Counted from the stretch's first letter, positions 33,899 to 46,602 are shown. The stretch is 64,000 nt of DNA from Apostichopus japonicus (GCF_037975245.1 NC_092561.1:13327001-13391000); one strand, 5' to 3'. Program-made: numbers and translations. Notes: generated by a model from the letters alone, not told the origin.

Positions 33899-36142
33899 GT
33901 AGGAAGGTTTTTATATACTACTCAGTTTTATTTCTATCATTAAACAGTAACATATTTACATTATTCAATTTACAACAATATTAGTAATAATAGTAATGTT
34001 AAGTCGACAATATAAGCCTTAGGGCTTATAAAAACATTTCAGTTAAGAAGTGTATAAATATTAAGTTTAAATTGTGATTGATGTTCAAAGCTTTTATCTT
34101 CCATTATCTTCGTTATGTAATCTTCCAGTAAATTTATAATACATTTATTATAAATATGTTCTGAATTGTTGTTACTTTGATATGTTATCAATCAATGTCT
34201 CACGTATCACCCAACGGTATCCTAGGGACACGTGTACATAAGTAATTATTCTTAAAAAAGAGAATTTTCTTGAAATCCTTCCCTGCCGCTCTCTGGGTTG
34301 CATCGATTGGACGGTATCCAAGTGTGAATTAACATTATATGGATGCGGTATGGAACAAACATGTAAATATTCACATTTCATTGCTCATAAAAGAACATGT
34401 GAACGTACATTAATTACAATACTTTAAATCATTATTATTTTGTGCATTTAAGGATCATGTTGATACAGTTCTATTTGGACGCATATCTGGCGCTCCTTAA
34501 TTCAAATGAGACGTTTGGGTGTATACATTTATATGTAATCAGTGTGTTAACGTATAAAAAGAAACTTCACGATATGATAGGATCTACATCGTTGAAGTAA
34601 TGTAATTGCGTTTGTTCATGTGAAGTTTCTACCACAATGTTAACATTCCTGATGTGATTGTGATTGGCTGTAGTATTACTAAATGTGGTAAAATTCAAGC
34701 CCGTATTGGATGTTACTTCAAAAAGTTGACATAACTAAAAATTAAAAATATTACAAATTGTAAGGGGACAAAAATCGAATTTTATGTCTTGGTCTGTGCT
34801 ACATGGAATATCCATGACTATTCCCGACCATACCCGACCATACCCGATCATACCCGACCATACCCGACCATACCATAGACATTTTATTTACCAGCTGGAT
34901 TGTCTACATTCATAATAAATGTTCCCGAGATGCAAATACATTAACACGTAAACAATATTGGTATGAAATATCCCGATAGGTGAGCAATATATGTATTGTC
35001 GATTTACTCCATTAGACAACGCATCATCACATGCATCCCGACATGCAAATAGTTGTGCACTATATGTATTTCAGATTTACTCATGTTAGATATGGCATTA
35101 TTACATGCATCCCGACATTCAAATAGGTGAGCAATATATGTAATTTCAGATTTACTCCTGTTATATAGGGTATCATTACATGCATCCCGACATGCAAATA
35201 GTTGTGCACTATATGTTCTACGTTTTACGTTCTACGTTTTATTAAAGACAATTCATATTTTGCTACCATGTGCAGATTCATGGATAAGCTTACCACATGG
35301 GATCAGGCCGAAACCAATTGTATGACCTCGAACTCTCATCTGCTCACCTTATACACAGCATCTGAGAGAGACGACTTTAAGAGTAATTTGTGGAATACGC
35401 TGAATATACCAGATGATGCCGAAGTAAGTGTTTCTATTTTAAAGCAGTTTTAACAGAGGAAAACTGTAGTTTAATATCCTTCGCTTAAGTCTCAACTTGA
35501 ACATAATATAACAGAGCATTTCCAATGTTCCTTTGTTTAGCTTAGATTTTAAATGATCATTGTTGATCAATTAAAAATCAGCCGATTAATTGAAAGCGGT
35601 AAAAGAAACACTTTATCTTGAACTCATTTCTGGCTTTGACCGAATACAACTTATAGGGTCTTTTCTAAATGGTGACACGGTTTATGCAAGGTAGTGGTAC
35701 CTCTAGCAATATATGTTTGAAAATATAGCATCAGCACAAAGTTTGAGTGGGACAGCTCAGGTTTTGGAGAAAGGACTTGTAATCGCTGGGATCACCGGTG
35801 CAAATCATATTCTAACCAACATAAATCTGTTCCAGATTGTCTAATTTCACATGTAATGTCGGCCCCCCTAATGTTCTATTTATACTTTAACATTAATGTC
35901 GTAACATCTGTTGTAACAATCTGTTTGTTTCACAGTTATGGCTCGGCTTCAAAGAAGGACCAGCTGGCAAGTATGTTGATGTTAATGGAGCCCCAATTGA
36001 AGATAAAACCACTTCGTGGGAGAGAGGAGAACCGAAAGATGTTCCAGGATCAGTCGACTGTGCGATAACAAACACAGCTGGACAGTGGTGGGCTAAGGTA
36101 TGTTCCAATGCGTACCGCTATGTGTGCCAAACTTTGGACTAG
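33801..36142 (+). CDS. Secreted C-type lectin, three exons, 150 aa
   Basis: Exons 33801-33898, 35276-35423 and 35936-36142 (TAG 36140-36142), all with GT/AG sites and compatible phases (2 then 0). Residues 1-18 form a signal peptide (QFTVAILLLLAM, cleavage likely after AQA). The rest is a single C-type lectin domain: W41..A..C48, S-H-L-L-T, E..F, W84-L-G-F, W109, C124, W133-W134, C138 and C146. Disulphides C48-C146 and C124-C138 are expected. The carbohydrate motif position reads E-P-K (114-116), not EPN or QPD. The W-N-D calcium motif is replaced by Q-W-W-A-K, so classical Ca-dependent sugar binding is doubtful. Secreted humoral lectins of this size are common in echinoderms. Only C20 is present of the extra N-terminal Cys pair. 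Confidence 0.92.
33899..35275 (+). other. Lectin intron 1 with two minisatellites
   Basis: Contains six copies of a 10 bp CGACCATACC-type repeat at about 34823-34873 and three copies of a ~75 bp unit (GCATCCCGACATGCAAATAG at 35033, 35107 and 35182). No exon in it. Confidence 0.7.
35276..35423 (+). CDS. Lectin exon 2
   Basis: 148 nt between acceptor gtgcag and donor gtaagt. Encodes FMDKLTTWDQAETNCM and ERDDFKSNLWNTLNIPDD, the helix 1/helix 2 part of the fold. Confidence 0.92.
35936..36142 (+). CDS. Lectin exon 3
   Basis: Acceptor gtttcacag. Encodes LWLGFKEGPAGKYVDVNG, the SWERGEPKD loop, DCAITNTAGQWWAKVCSN and YVCQTLD, then TAG. A non-canonical ATTAAA poly(A) signal follows at 36456-36461. 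Confidence 0.93.
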   Translation, partial: LWLGFKEGPAGKYVDVNGAPIEDKTTSWERGEPKDVPGSVDCAITNTAGQWWAKVCSNAYRYVCQTLD

Positions 36143-38292
36143 ATCACGACTTTCTAACATATGCGTCAACATGTTTCTAAGGGAGTTGGACGCAGTAGTT
36201 ATTTATGAACTATCATAGTTATCTCAAGAATGCAAAGCTGAAATATCAACAATAGCCAAAAAAATAGTTCCAAACGTTCGCCTTCTTTCTCTTGCTCGTC
36301 AAAATCAAGTTTTCCGTTTGAATTGAAAATAGAGGGAAAATCAAAGGTGTTATAATCCACTGCTATATTCATCTTCATTTAAGGGGAAGTTCGCGATAAA
36401 GTTTTTGGCCCACATTTTGGCCAGTTTGACCTTTCAGCGATATTTCCCTTTGACGATTAAATTAGACTAAATAATAACCTCTTAACTAGCAGAGTCAGGA
36501 GTCCACATGCATAGCTGCCATTTGTGTGCACCCGCGATGTCTAAAATTGTTCTTTTTTTTACCAATGGTAGTTACTATTACATGAGTAATCTCAACTAAA
36601 CCACAGTTACGTAGCATGCCTTTAAGCCAATAATGCCCGGTTCGTCACAATACCCTGAGTGTACAAAGCAAGCAAACAATATACATGATCAGCACAGGAC
36701 TAAAAGTATAACATATTTATTACAGCGGGTGACAGCTTTACCCTTCGATACACATATGAAAACAATAAGACCCGTGCAGAGTGATTATAGCTTAAAGAGT
36801 ATATTATGTGTTAATGTGATAAGTTTCATATCTTGGTATTGTGAAAATCCTCATATGAAGAAAATCATTTTCTTGTAGGAAGAATCATATTAAAGATTAG
36901 AATGATTCCTTTTGTAGTTATGACTGAAACTATGTTGTCTTTTTGTATCTTCTGTACCTTTCTTGTGGCTGTGGCTGTTACAATACGTTTACCCGATTGC
37001 ATATTCATGGGGTTACTGAATAGTCTCTGCATATGTATGACCTTACTTTGATTTCCATGTACGGGCCTACCAAGCCACTGCAGTATGCTTCGAAATACAT
37101 AGCAACAAGTGTTGTTGCGATAATTCGGGCCTTACCTTGGAGTATGTAGCTACTATAATGTGTGTGGATATAACTTTCCTCCCCTAAATTAACACGGGGA
37201 ATTAAGCTAACCGGAATAGCAGTTGTTCTTAGGAATGTACACTTTCAACGTGAACTGATACATGAGCTTGAACTTTAATAATAGGCGTGGTTTCTTGCAT
37301 AAATCTGCGAAAATTACTAACGCACTGAACCTGCAAAGGTTAAAGCTTTGCCGAAGAATTCTGGGAACCGTATCTACGTTAATTTGAGGATTGCTTGTAC
37401 AAACGTTTTTTTTTTTCCGTTTCGGACGACCCCCTCCATTTAGCAAAAAATTGGAACCATTCTCATGTGTATCGATCGTTCAAATCACTTTAACGTTTTC
37501 TTCCTGGTAAACTTGTCCATTATTTGTTCAGCAATATATAACAAGGGAGCACTTAATAAGGCTATTTAGGTTAACTTTTAGCCCTTACCAGCTAAATGCT
37601 GTTGTCAGGTTGACGGCCGAATGTTCAAGTTTGAGGCATATTCCATCAGTTGTTAACATTGTTATTTAAAATTTATCTAACAAAGTAGTGCATATTGCTG
37701 CAGCACCTACTAAGTATCAGGTTTTTATTCAAATTATAAACTGAATTGGGCATATATGATTCATCATTACTTTGTTACGAAACAAAACAAAGGTACTCCA
37801 TATAAAATAAAACTAACTGAAAATTTCGTTAGCTGCAAAGTTCAAGAAACGTAACGTATCTGTTTGTGAATATAAAAGCAACGTAACTAACTTGTGCTTT
37901 CGACATGTACCTTTAATCTACCACGTAACCAGCATCTGACATTATTTTAACAGTAAAGAAAGGTACAACCCTCAGGATATTTAAGTTCATGATATGTTGA
38001 CAGTGTAAATAGGGAGATGTGTTATTATGATCTCAAAAAGCGTGCTAAATGTTAGGAAAAGGTAAACTGACGTTTTCCCTCCATTTATTAAATTCGTCTT
38101 CTATGAAAATCGTGTACACTTCATTTCGAAACAATAATACATAGAGTGTCTTTGGAAACAGACATTACAGCTGTACAAACAAAGATGTCCATATCTATCA
38201 GTAACAAAGCAATCATAGAATAGTTCACTGGAATAAGGTCTCTTCTACATAATTTGTTAAGAGAATTTGATCAGAACGAAAAACACACACGC

Positions 38293-38295
<3 letters not shown>
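36143..38295. other. Lectin 3' flank and intergenic DNA, no gene seen
   Basis: No splice-bounded coding segment recognised. Unremarkable AT-rich sequence. Confidence 0.5.

Positions 38296-38350
<55 letters not shown>
38296..38350. repeat. (TA)n microsatellite
   Basis: Perfect TA run of about 54 bp. Confidence 0.95.
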
Positions 38351-38351
<1 letters not shown>

Positions 38352-38460
38352 ATAAAGAAAATCGACGTGTTTACTCCAAAAGAAAATATTAATAGAGAAA
38401 ACCAGAGAAATAAGATGTGACTCATCATTGCCAAATAAGGAGTAAGTTTTAGAAAATATA

Positions 38461-38940
38461 TTGGAATTTTCGGCCTCCCTGGGACCTTCGTCAGCAATAC
38501 TTGGCAGTCGAATGAAAAGTACAAAATGTAACACAATGAAAGTATGACGCTAGATAAGTGTAAGTTGCATTGATAGAATTAATACCAAATGAACCATGAC
38601 TATTCAGGAAGCGGATAAAGGAGCAAAGAACGGATTACACATGTTTGGAGAACCGATAGTTGTTAAGGGGTCCCAAGTCTTTATTGAGGCCGGTGATGTG
38701 AGACTTAATACGAAAGATCCAATCGATGTCTTTACGTTTACTTTCAGTGGCGGATTTGAAGTTCGAGGCAATTAAAATACATTTGAAATTTTTGAGAGAA
38801 AGACTATGAAGATTGGAATGTATCATATCCCAACTAACAGTGGTGCAATGACAGTTTAGTGATTCATGGTTTCTATTTAAGTCGAAGAATACGAAAGGAA
38901 TATCAGAAAAGAGATATGGCACGATGAAACATTTATCCAA
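38461..38940 (-). mobile_element. Second Penelope-type relic (GIY-YIG C-terminus plus ribozyme-like motif)
   Basis: Minus frame 38635-38940 ends with IDWIFRIKSHITGLNKDLG, matching the E/D-W-I-[FH]-[RK]-[IL].....GLN pattern at the end of Penelope GIY-YIG domains. Earlier text H-S-L-S-L-K-N-F-K-C-I-L-I also fits. About 140 bp downstream on the same strand, at 38495-38467, CTGACGA, a G-C-rich stem and GAAAA repeat the hammerhead-like layout of the 31.3 kb element. Sequence differs from that element, so it is another family. No RT part remains. Confidence 0.5.
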
Positions 38941-39044
38941 TAATACATTTTCAGTTGGAAAGTGTTAACTGTAGGAATCAAACGAAATATAGAAATTGTG
39001 AAGAAAAAAAGTTTCTTTACATACTTCCCAAAACAAGTTTGGAC

Positions 39045-39160
39045 CTTTGGATTTCCTTGGAATTCCGAGAGACAAAATCGTGACTTTTCTATTGAACCAA
39101 ACGAATTTTTCATAAAGATAGCGTCCTCTAATAAACACATTCCGGTCAATTGATGTTATT
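39045..39160 (+). pseudogene. Decayed copy of receptor exon 2
   Basis: The plus strand can be aligned by eye with exon 2 of the intact receptor (42041-42195): TTTCCTTGGAATTCCGAGAG, GACTTTTCTATTGAACCAAA and GGTCAATTGATGTT match GTTCAGAAGG, ACTTTCTATTCAACCAAG and GGTCAGTTGAAGTT. The reading frame gives F-P-W-N-S-E-R-Q-N-R-D-F-S-I but stops after I-P-V-N, and splice sites are lost. An upstream paralogue has decayed here. Confidence 0.7.
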
Positions 39161-40769
39161 TTCTAAAGTTATGATAACCATAAATAGAATTTGTATACTA
39201 GTTATCCGTTGAAGGTATTCAATTACTACATGTAATTACAAAATCAGCATTGTTACATAATGCTATGAATATTGGGGCTCGAAATGAACAAACAAATAAA
39301 ATAGGATTTTACCCAACTGGTTCATTAAGAGGATGTGAGTGAAGGATATCGGATGGATTTTGTAAATTTGGGAACTAATGTTCGTTTATTTACTTCACCA
39401 CCAGTATCTGTACCTAGAAATCTACATCAAACACATTTACTTAGCATAACGAATCGTCGGTCAATAATATTCTGTGTTCAGGGCAAAGGTCAATTGGGAA
39501 TGTCAGTGAAACGAGGGATGTTCCATTGCAGAGGAGGGTCCACCATCAAGAAAACCCAATTTCTTTACATACGCAGGAATGACTGAGGTAAACCTTTGAT
39601 AAAGACCAGGAATTACCACGACTTTCATTCCATTGGTAATTGATCGAATTTCAGAAACAAAATTAATTCAAATCGATCAAAATGCTGTCATAAATAATTA
39701 CAATAACTTAGAACAAGAACCCTAAACTCCAAGTTTACGTTTACCATTATATTCATTGATGTCTTCAGATTATTTAATATTCATGATCCCTTCTGAACAT
39801 GTTTGGGGAAGAACCCCCCAAGAACACAGTGTTCTAATCTTTGTTCGATGCCACACCAAAGCTCATTGCCTTAAACGTTTCATTTGGTTACACCATGGAG
39901 CTATTACCGGTAATAACTCCATGGTTACACGAAGAAAGAATTGAGTGTTGACTTTGCAATTAACTCCATCCCATCTTCAAGTAGTGGATGTTTGAGAAAG
40001 TGCTCGATCGGATACAGTAGCATAAAAAAGTATTGATAACCAACAAAGGAGTAAATAAAACGTTTACCTGTAATAAACAATGTACATACGAGGAGCACAG
40101 AACAATTTACTCAACGAAAAATTTCTGTGCACCAATAACATTCTACAATTGGCATTTTTAAGCTGAAATAATATGACAATGGCACGCACAGTAGAATACA
40201 TTAAAATCTCACATTAAAGTTGTTGAAATATGTACATATTGATCCATATAAGAAGCAGCAAGGTATTTCTGGACGTTTTAACCACATATGATAACTAATT
40301 TTTAGTACGGTACCGCCTCAATATTGAAGTTTGTAACATTAGCTAGTGCATACCATTGGTGTCTTTAATTGTACTGTCAAAGTCTGAAACGAAGAAAGGA
40401 AGGTTTAAGAAAAGAAAAAAAAATGAAACTTTCTTTAATGAAATTTGAAACAGCATGTTTCGGTCCCAAAACAGTGCAAGAGGTGTTCATCTTCAGCATC
40501 TAATGGCAAATAATATCACAAGTTAATTAATGATCCGGTTTCTTCTTCACCCTTGAACTGGTTTCCAGGTAGTAAATCTTCATTTAATTTGATCTCTTGC
40601 AATTAGTCATGACGTCGTTGCTTTGATACTGAAAGTCTGCAAACATTTCCTTATCGATTGATTCTGTGAACAAGGTTTTACTTACATCACTCTCGGTAAC
40701 AGCCAAATGGACATTGCTTTGTCATTCTCTGAATACTGTAGGATAAGGAGACATAACTTTTACCTTAAA
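39161..40769. other. Upstream flank of the receptor gene, duplicated at 49.7-55.6 kb
   Basis: Two parts, about 39925-40110 and 40300-40769, have diverged copies at 49695-49880 and 52255-52818 plus 55503-55590. The rest shows no gene. Confidence 0.65.
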
Positions 40770-40812
40770 ATGGACATTCTAACTATCTGCATACTTGTGT
40801 CTGTGGTATCAG
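40770..40812 (+). CDS. Receptor exon 1 (signal peptide)
   Basis: ATG in context ttaaaATGg; encodes MDILTICILVSVVS and ends in phase 1 at G|GTAATT. Exon 2 supplies CG to make Ala15. Confidence 0.85.
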
Positions 40813-43800
40813 GTAATTTTTCATTTTATAATAAACGTTTATGTGTTGAATATATCATTCCTAGGATTTAGAAGCTATCATGGCTGAAATGATCTTAATC
40901 CTTATACTTTTTGAATGAACTTGCAAGATAAAAACAAAACTAATTTTACTGACATGTATCTCAGTTCGGTATTTTTAATAGCATATCTAAATTTATTACG
41001 TGATCACATACTATTCTGTGAAACTGGTTAGACTGTCAGATAATATTAGTAATAGTTATATTTTCCTTTTACATTTTGAAATTAATGTTTAATCATAATT
41101 TCTAGAAAACCACAGAACAGATCTATTTCGAATGTCATGTAGCCTATCATCAGTGTTAACGAAGGTAAATCTTGTCACAATTTAAATATGTAAGCAACCT
41201 AAATGGATAATATACGTGATGCACATCCATATAATTTATTTAAGGAAAACCAAATGTTACATTAGAAACTGAATTAATAATCTACTATTTTATGGTGCAA
41301 TAATAGTATCAAAAATGTGAATGCTGAACTTTTTACATGATTAACTGTAGCGTATGATAGCCATAGTGTGCACTCACTAATTGAAATCACCTGTTTAATG
41401 TACAGTGCAAAACAACAGGTTTTTGGGACCCTTTTTCTCTTGCCAAAAGATCGAACCAAGTTAGGAACGATAGACTGTACGCAGAAGGGTTTGTTCCGAC
41501 TTTTCAAAGAATTATCTGCTAAATATCAAGAATATTTACTAACTCTAATCTACATTTTTTTTTGTTTTTTATTCAGAAATAATTGAAAAGTAGTCAGTAT
41601 TAATCATTAATTTAATATCTGTTAAGAAAATAAAGACGGATTAACAGCATAGTTTATATTAAGAGGTTTATCGTGACGAAATGTTTTACCTTGAAAACGC
41701 ATGCAGGCAGCTAATTTTAGTTCTTTAAACTTAAGTCGTAAATAACCAATTGCTTCAACAGCGTCAAATGGATATTTGTCCACCAATATGCGCACCATTT
41801 CAATAAATACAGCTATGATTGGGATGTGATTTGTGGGAAAACGCGTTTGATGTGTTCACTGAATAATGTTATGGTAACAAGTAATTACTTTCATCTAGAA
41901 CCCTTACACGGTAGAAGTGACTTCTGAAGAAAGAGAAAAAACACACAATGTTTTGCTCTCATTCCTTAAGTCCATCTTGCTTAAGCTTTCATGTTATTGT
42001 TTAAAAGATAATTAATAAATTCGACGCATTATTCATTTAGCGACAAACGGAAGATTTCCACTGAGTTCAGAAGGTCAAATTCGGAACTTTCTATTCAACC
42101 AAGCGAATTATTCGTCAAGAGACCGTCCGGTATTAGACTCATCGAGGTCAGTTGAAGTTGGGATGTCGATGCAGTTTTACGCTTTGCTGGAGCTTGTGAG
42201 TATACTCACAAATCATTTATCTTCATTTTCGATTGTGTATGTGCGTTTCAAGGAAAAAGTATCAGACAGGTATTTTGTCCTTAATGAACAAAGGAGAGAT
42301 TAAACAATCCTAAGAAATCTAATTACACCATCCTATAATAAGTAACATTTCACAAAAAAGGTTAGAAACAGCTAAATAATCGGTTAATTCGACTTTAATG
42401 TTAAAATAATGACGGAAGAAAGAATTGTTATAACTTAGGGTAGACTTCGTAACATAGAAACAGGTAAATGTTTGCGTATAATGATTTTAACTTTTACAGC
42501 GTTGGAATCGTTTATTGTCTTGGGAGAAGCTTCGTTGGTTCTGGCGATTGTGAGATTTACAAAAGAGTTAACACTACATCAAAATATATTATGGAGATGG
42601 ACTGCACTGCAATGTAAATTGAATGTATAGAGATGCTTTGCAATGTAAATTTAATGTATTGAGTTGCAATACAATGTAAATTTAATGTATCGAGACGCGT
42701 ATACAATGAAAATGTAACGGGAGATGCACTGAAATGTAAATTTAATGTATAGTGATGTACGGATGGGGAGTACGACTAAGATTTATAGCAAATATAAAAC
42801 TTTCTGGTTTATGGAAATTACGGTTTGTTGAATATTTTACGTTACAGAACGAGCGAGAAGAATCAATATCAACAACCTCGTGGCTTTCCCTGGTGAGTAT
42901 TTTCATACGGTGTCAAGAATAGTGTTTCGGTGTATTTCTTTCCTTATTTTTTAATTGTTTTTGAGACATATTTATCATTCCCGTCTATTTCAGTACTTAC
43001 TTATATATTACTCATTTTTTCTCAAATATTTCGTTATAAGCGTTGTGATAATTTATAATGTTTCTTACATTTATGGCTCACTTTTGCACATTTGGTTTTG
43101 CCCGGAACTATACAGCTCACTAGATATGCCTTAGATAACAACTCCAAGAATATTCATGACCATTAAAATGAGGTGTTGTTTTTATTCCCAGTAGCCTATG
43201 TCATGATATTTATTCAGTTTATAGTTCTTCATGTTTTTAAAGGACCAACTAATTTTGAGAACAATATTCTATTGTTTCTCTCTGGATTTTTGTAATATAA
43301 CTCATCTTTGCCGGGGTTGAATTTACTACATCTGTCTTATAGAGATGGAGAGACGAGCGGTTTACCTGGGACCCTGAAGATTTTGGTGGAACTGACCTTA
43401 TTCTTGTAAGTGGTGACGACGTTTGGACGCCAATTTTATACCTAACCAACTCGTGAGTATACGCTTGTTAAATTCTTTTGCGCCTTTTTACCTCATGGGA
43501 TTACGTAAGGATATCTAAAGATTAAGAAACATATATGTTCACTAATGTATTAACTAAACGTGTGGTTAATCCATACATTTATCTTTAATTTAATGATGTG
43601 AGACTTTTGTTATTTTCGTTACTTTTGAGGAACAGTCACAGTTAGCTTGCATGTTTCTTGTGATTTCGTATAGGTTGGAAACAAATAATCAAGGTATCCT
43701 ATCATCACCTCGGTCCAAGATCTTGGTGACATCTTCAGGGACAATGCAGCTCGGAGGTGCACTTATCCAATCGACGAAATGTCCCGTTAAGTAAGTTGAT

Positions 43801-46602
43801 TTTCCTTGTGATAGAATTAGGAAATCCGACAAGATTTCCTGAATATTTGTTACTTTAAAGACCCCCTATGATATAATTAATGAATTTATATCATGCTAGA
43901 GTAAGACCAGTGTGTTAAGCTGTTACAGCCACGTGGGAATTGCTGTCTTCTCGAAATAGGTAATATTGAGTAAAACGCGATGTGAAAGTCAGCCATGAAC
44001 TGTGCAAAAGCACTGCAACGATTTTCACATAACAAACTAATATTGCAAATTGACTCATATATACTCTCGTGAAAGTAACCGTCAACCATTGCTGTCCTCA
44101 AAAAATATTTCCAAACCAATAGCCTTTAGCTAGTAACAGTGCGTTACATGTAACACTTGGTCATATTATTGGTTTATACAATGAATAAGTCACTATCAAA
44201 AATAAAAAAATGTTAAATAACAATATCCAAGTGAAAACATGACAAAGTGCTACAAGATATCACACGAACACAATTTTGACCTAAGTCAAGGTTGACCCTT
44301 TAATATTTTGCAGTGTCTATCATCAATCTGGTTTTGCTTCAAGATCCATGTACATTTTAACCGTTTTGCTTTCTTTTTGCCAGTGTTGTCTATTTCCCTT
44401 TCGACTCTCAAGTGTGCCGATTCTCTTTTATGCCCGAGAATCAAATCGAGGAGCACATAACTTTATACGCTGATAGTAATCTGTTTGTTTCACACCTGGA
44501 AAGCAACCAATGGGATTTGCTTAAAGTAACCGCCACCAATGCAACATATTATGATGTACCTGATTATGTAGAAAACAGACTTGTGAGTAACCACACGAAG
44601 GTATCTTTCTGTATTTTTCTGAAAAGAGATCCATCTTATTACATCCAAACGCTTATCATACCGTCAACCCTATTGTGCGCCCTGGCGTTTGCGACCTTCT
44701 TGGCGCCACCTGATAGCGGGGAACGCATATCGCTGGGAGTATCAATGGTCCTAGGTTTAACGGTTTTCCAACTTCTCGTTTCTGAGACACTGCCAGCTGC
44801 TAGCAAGAATACCCCCCTTCTGAGTGACCAATTGGTAGCAAATTTCATCATGGCCTGTTTGGCGGTGCCATTCTCGTTGTTCAATATCAACATCGCATAC
44901 GGCGATAGCCCATTCTCGTCGATGAAGAGGCATTGGCTTAGAAAAGCATTCTTAGAGACTTTGCCTGTGATGCTCTTTGTCACGCCTTACGGAGACAGAC
45001 TTAGAGAGGAGACTGTAAATGAAATTGAAGTTCAACCATCTACGGAGACAAATTCCGATGAAGAGTCGAATGTTGGTGATTCAGATGTAAAGAAAGTAAC
45101 GAAAGTTAAAAGAAATCAGATTGAACAGATGCTGGATAATATACCACAGAAGGAATTAAAGAGCGTGGATAAGGTATGTAGTTGACGAAGGAGAAGCAAA
45201 CCAAACTGGTTTTTAGGATAGAATACATCCGCCCCTCCCACAATTCTAAGAAATGTGCAATGATTTAAATTTCTTATAGTGAATGTGCTAATATGTGTTG
45301 CCATATAGACGTGAGAAGGTGTCCTAAACTTCTGTGATTGCATTTAGTCCTCGTTTAATAGTGAAAAAGGGAATCGATTTATTACGCGGATCAATGCCAA
45401 TGATAACAGACCAAGTGTGGATCTGAAAGTATACGGTGTCCACATGATTACCTTCTTATGCAATTCTCATTAACATGAATTGAACCTATTAGGTACTTTG
45501 AAATTATAGAAACACTCAATGTTTGAAGGTTCTTACTTTGTACATTATTTGCAGAAGTTCCAAAAGTAATTTGGATTCTTCTATTCAATTTGTCGACTTC
45601 TGTGGTGTCTCTATGGTTCCGTCGTATTGTACCAGGTTCCACGGAGTTTCTATGGACACTAAATCTCTACAGGAGAGTCGAAGTGTAAAATTAAAAGTCA
45701 ATAGTAATGACACCAGATTTTTACTCTGTTGAAATTGCAAAGAGTTAACATCATACTTTCATTAAGGTTCTGAACCTCTAATTGTATACCGAGACATTCC
45801 TAGAATGTTAAAAATAGACGGTTTACTGTGTCGTTGTGTGCATAACTGTTTTTAGAGTGTCATGATCATGCTTGCAATGTAATTTACACATAGGTGGCCA
45901 TCATCCGGCTTTCTCGCATACTTGAGGGCGATACTTATGACCTCTAAGCATACCCAGTTGTAAGTGAAGGTTGCAATATCTTGGGTTTAGTCATATTTGT
46001 TTGACGTGACTTCTCACACTGTTAAGTAGGGAATGAGAAAGGCCTTGCAAGGATTGACTGCTGTTGTTAGCTATTTATGATAACTTAATCAAAATCAGTA
46101 TTGTCGATAAACCAGATCCTGACAATTCCTGCTGCAAACTCGAAAATTTATTCATTTTAATTGTTATCGTAAAAGTAAATTTCCCAAAATACTGAAATAT
46201 TAATGTTAGCACAATTCACATTGAATATCTAGGAAGTTTTACTCGTCACACGGACAAGTTGCGAAGCAAAAAGCAATTATCTATCAAAGTTCATAATAAT
46301 TCCTTCAACTGTTTGAAATATTGCGTCTGTTGTAAAGAATGGTAACGTAACATTTGCCACAACCTTACATCGTTTAATTGAAAGTAACCAAACAAATTAA
46401 AAACGATTTAGGATATAAGCTTGTCTATTTCATCTTTATCTCTTCACAGAAAAACATGCAGGCTCGTACGGTGGCTTTGGTGATGGACAGGCTTATATTG
46501 ATTTTGTTCACTGTTGTTTTCTTGCTCATTGCTATTCTTGTCATTCTGGAATTCCAAAAAAACAAAGGCGTTCTTGATGACGATTGTGAATCCTTTGCAT
46601 GA
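40770..46602 (+). CDS. Cys-loop ligand-gated ion channel subunit, nicotinic-like, 470 aa
   Basis: Seven exons: 40770-40812, 42041-42195, 42848-42892, 43343-43452, 43674-43790, 44384-45173, 46450-46602; total 1,413 nt, all phases compatible. Signal peptide 1-15. Extracellular domain with RPV near residue 45, W-L-S-L, W-R-D-E-R-F-T-W-D-P-E-D-F-G and DDVW.P.L.L.N. Cys-loop C154-C168 with exactly 13 residues between and F-P-F-D. TM1 about 243-263, TM2 271-292 (GERISLGVSMVLGLTVF), TM3 303-328, charged cytoplasmic loop, TM4 433-454. Glu270 before TM2 predicts cation selectivity. The loop B Trp (GSW) and the loop C vicinal Cys of ACh-binding alpha subunits are absent, so ligand is uncertain. Plasma-membrane receptor, probably one of a lineage-specific expansion. 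Confidence 0.93.
42041..42195 (+). CDS. Receptor exon 2
   Basis: Acceptor ttcatttag, donor gtgagt. Encodes TNGRFPLSSEGQIRNFLF through MQFYALLEL, the N-terminal helix and first strands (LF..Y....RPV pattern). Confidence 0.9.
42196..42847 (+). other. Receptor intron 2 with a ~35-40 bp minisatellite
   Basis: CAATGTAAATTTAATGTAT and close variants recur four to five times at about 42592-42756. No exon inside. Confidence 0.7.
42848..42892 (+). CDS. Receptor exon 3, 45 nt
   Basis: Acceptor gttacag, donor gtgagt, phase 0-0. Encodes NEREESISTTSWLSL; T-[TS]-x-W-L is the conserved beta-strand 2 pattern, and a 45-nt exon here is conserved among nicotinic genes. Confidence 0.9.
43343..43452 (+). CDS. 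Receptor exon 4
   Basis: Acceptor cttatag, donor gtgagt, phase 0-2. Encodes RWRDERFTWDPEDFGG and VWTPILYLTN. W-x-D-x-x-[LF]-x-W-x-P-x-[DE]-[YF] is the family hallmark (loop D/A). Confidence 0.93.
43674..43790 (+). CDS. Receptor exon 5
   Basis: Acceptor cgtatag, donor gtaagt, phase 2-2. Ends with the first Cys of the Cys loop (T-K-C154-P-V-N). Confidence 0.92.
44384..45173 (+). CDS. Receptor exon 6 (Cys loop to cytoplasmic loop)
   Basis: 790 nt, acceptor tttttgccag, donor gtatgt, phase 2-0. Contains VVYFPFDSQVC, loop C region without vicinal Cys, TM1 (PSTLLCALAFATFLA), TM2, TM3 (LVANFIMACLAVPFSLF) and an acidic/basic cytoplasmic loop. Confidence 0.95.
46450..46602 (+). CDS. Receptor exon 7 (TM4)
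   Basis: Acceptor tcttcacag. Encodes KNMQARTVALVMDRL, the TM4 helix (ILILFTVVFLLIAILVIL) and a short polar tail ending CESFA, TGA at 46600-46602. AATAAA at 47276-47281 is the first clear poly(A) signal downstream. Confidence 0.93.
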   Translation, partial: KNMQARTVALVMDRLILILFTVVFLLIAILVILEFQKNKGVLDDDCESFA

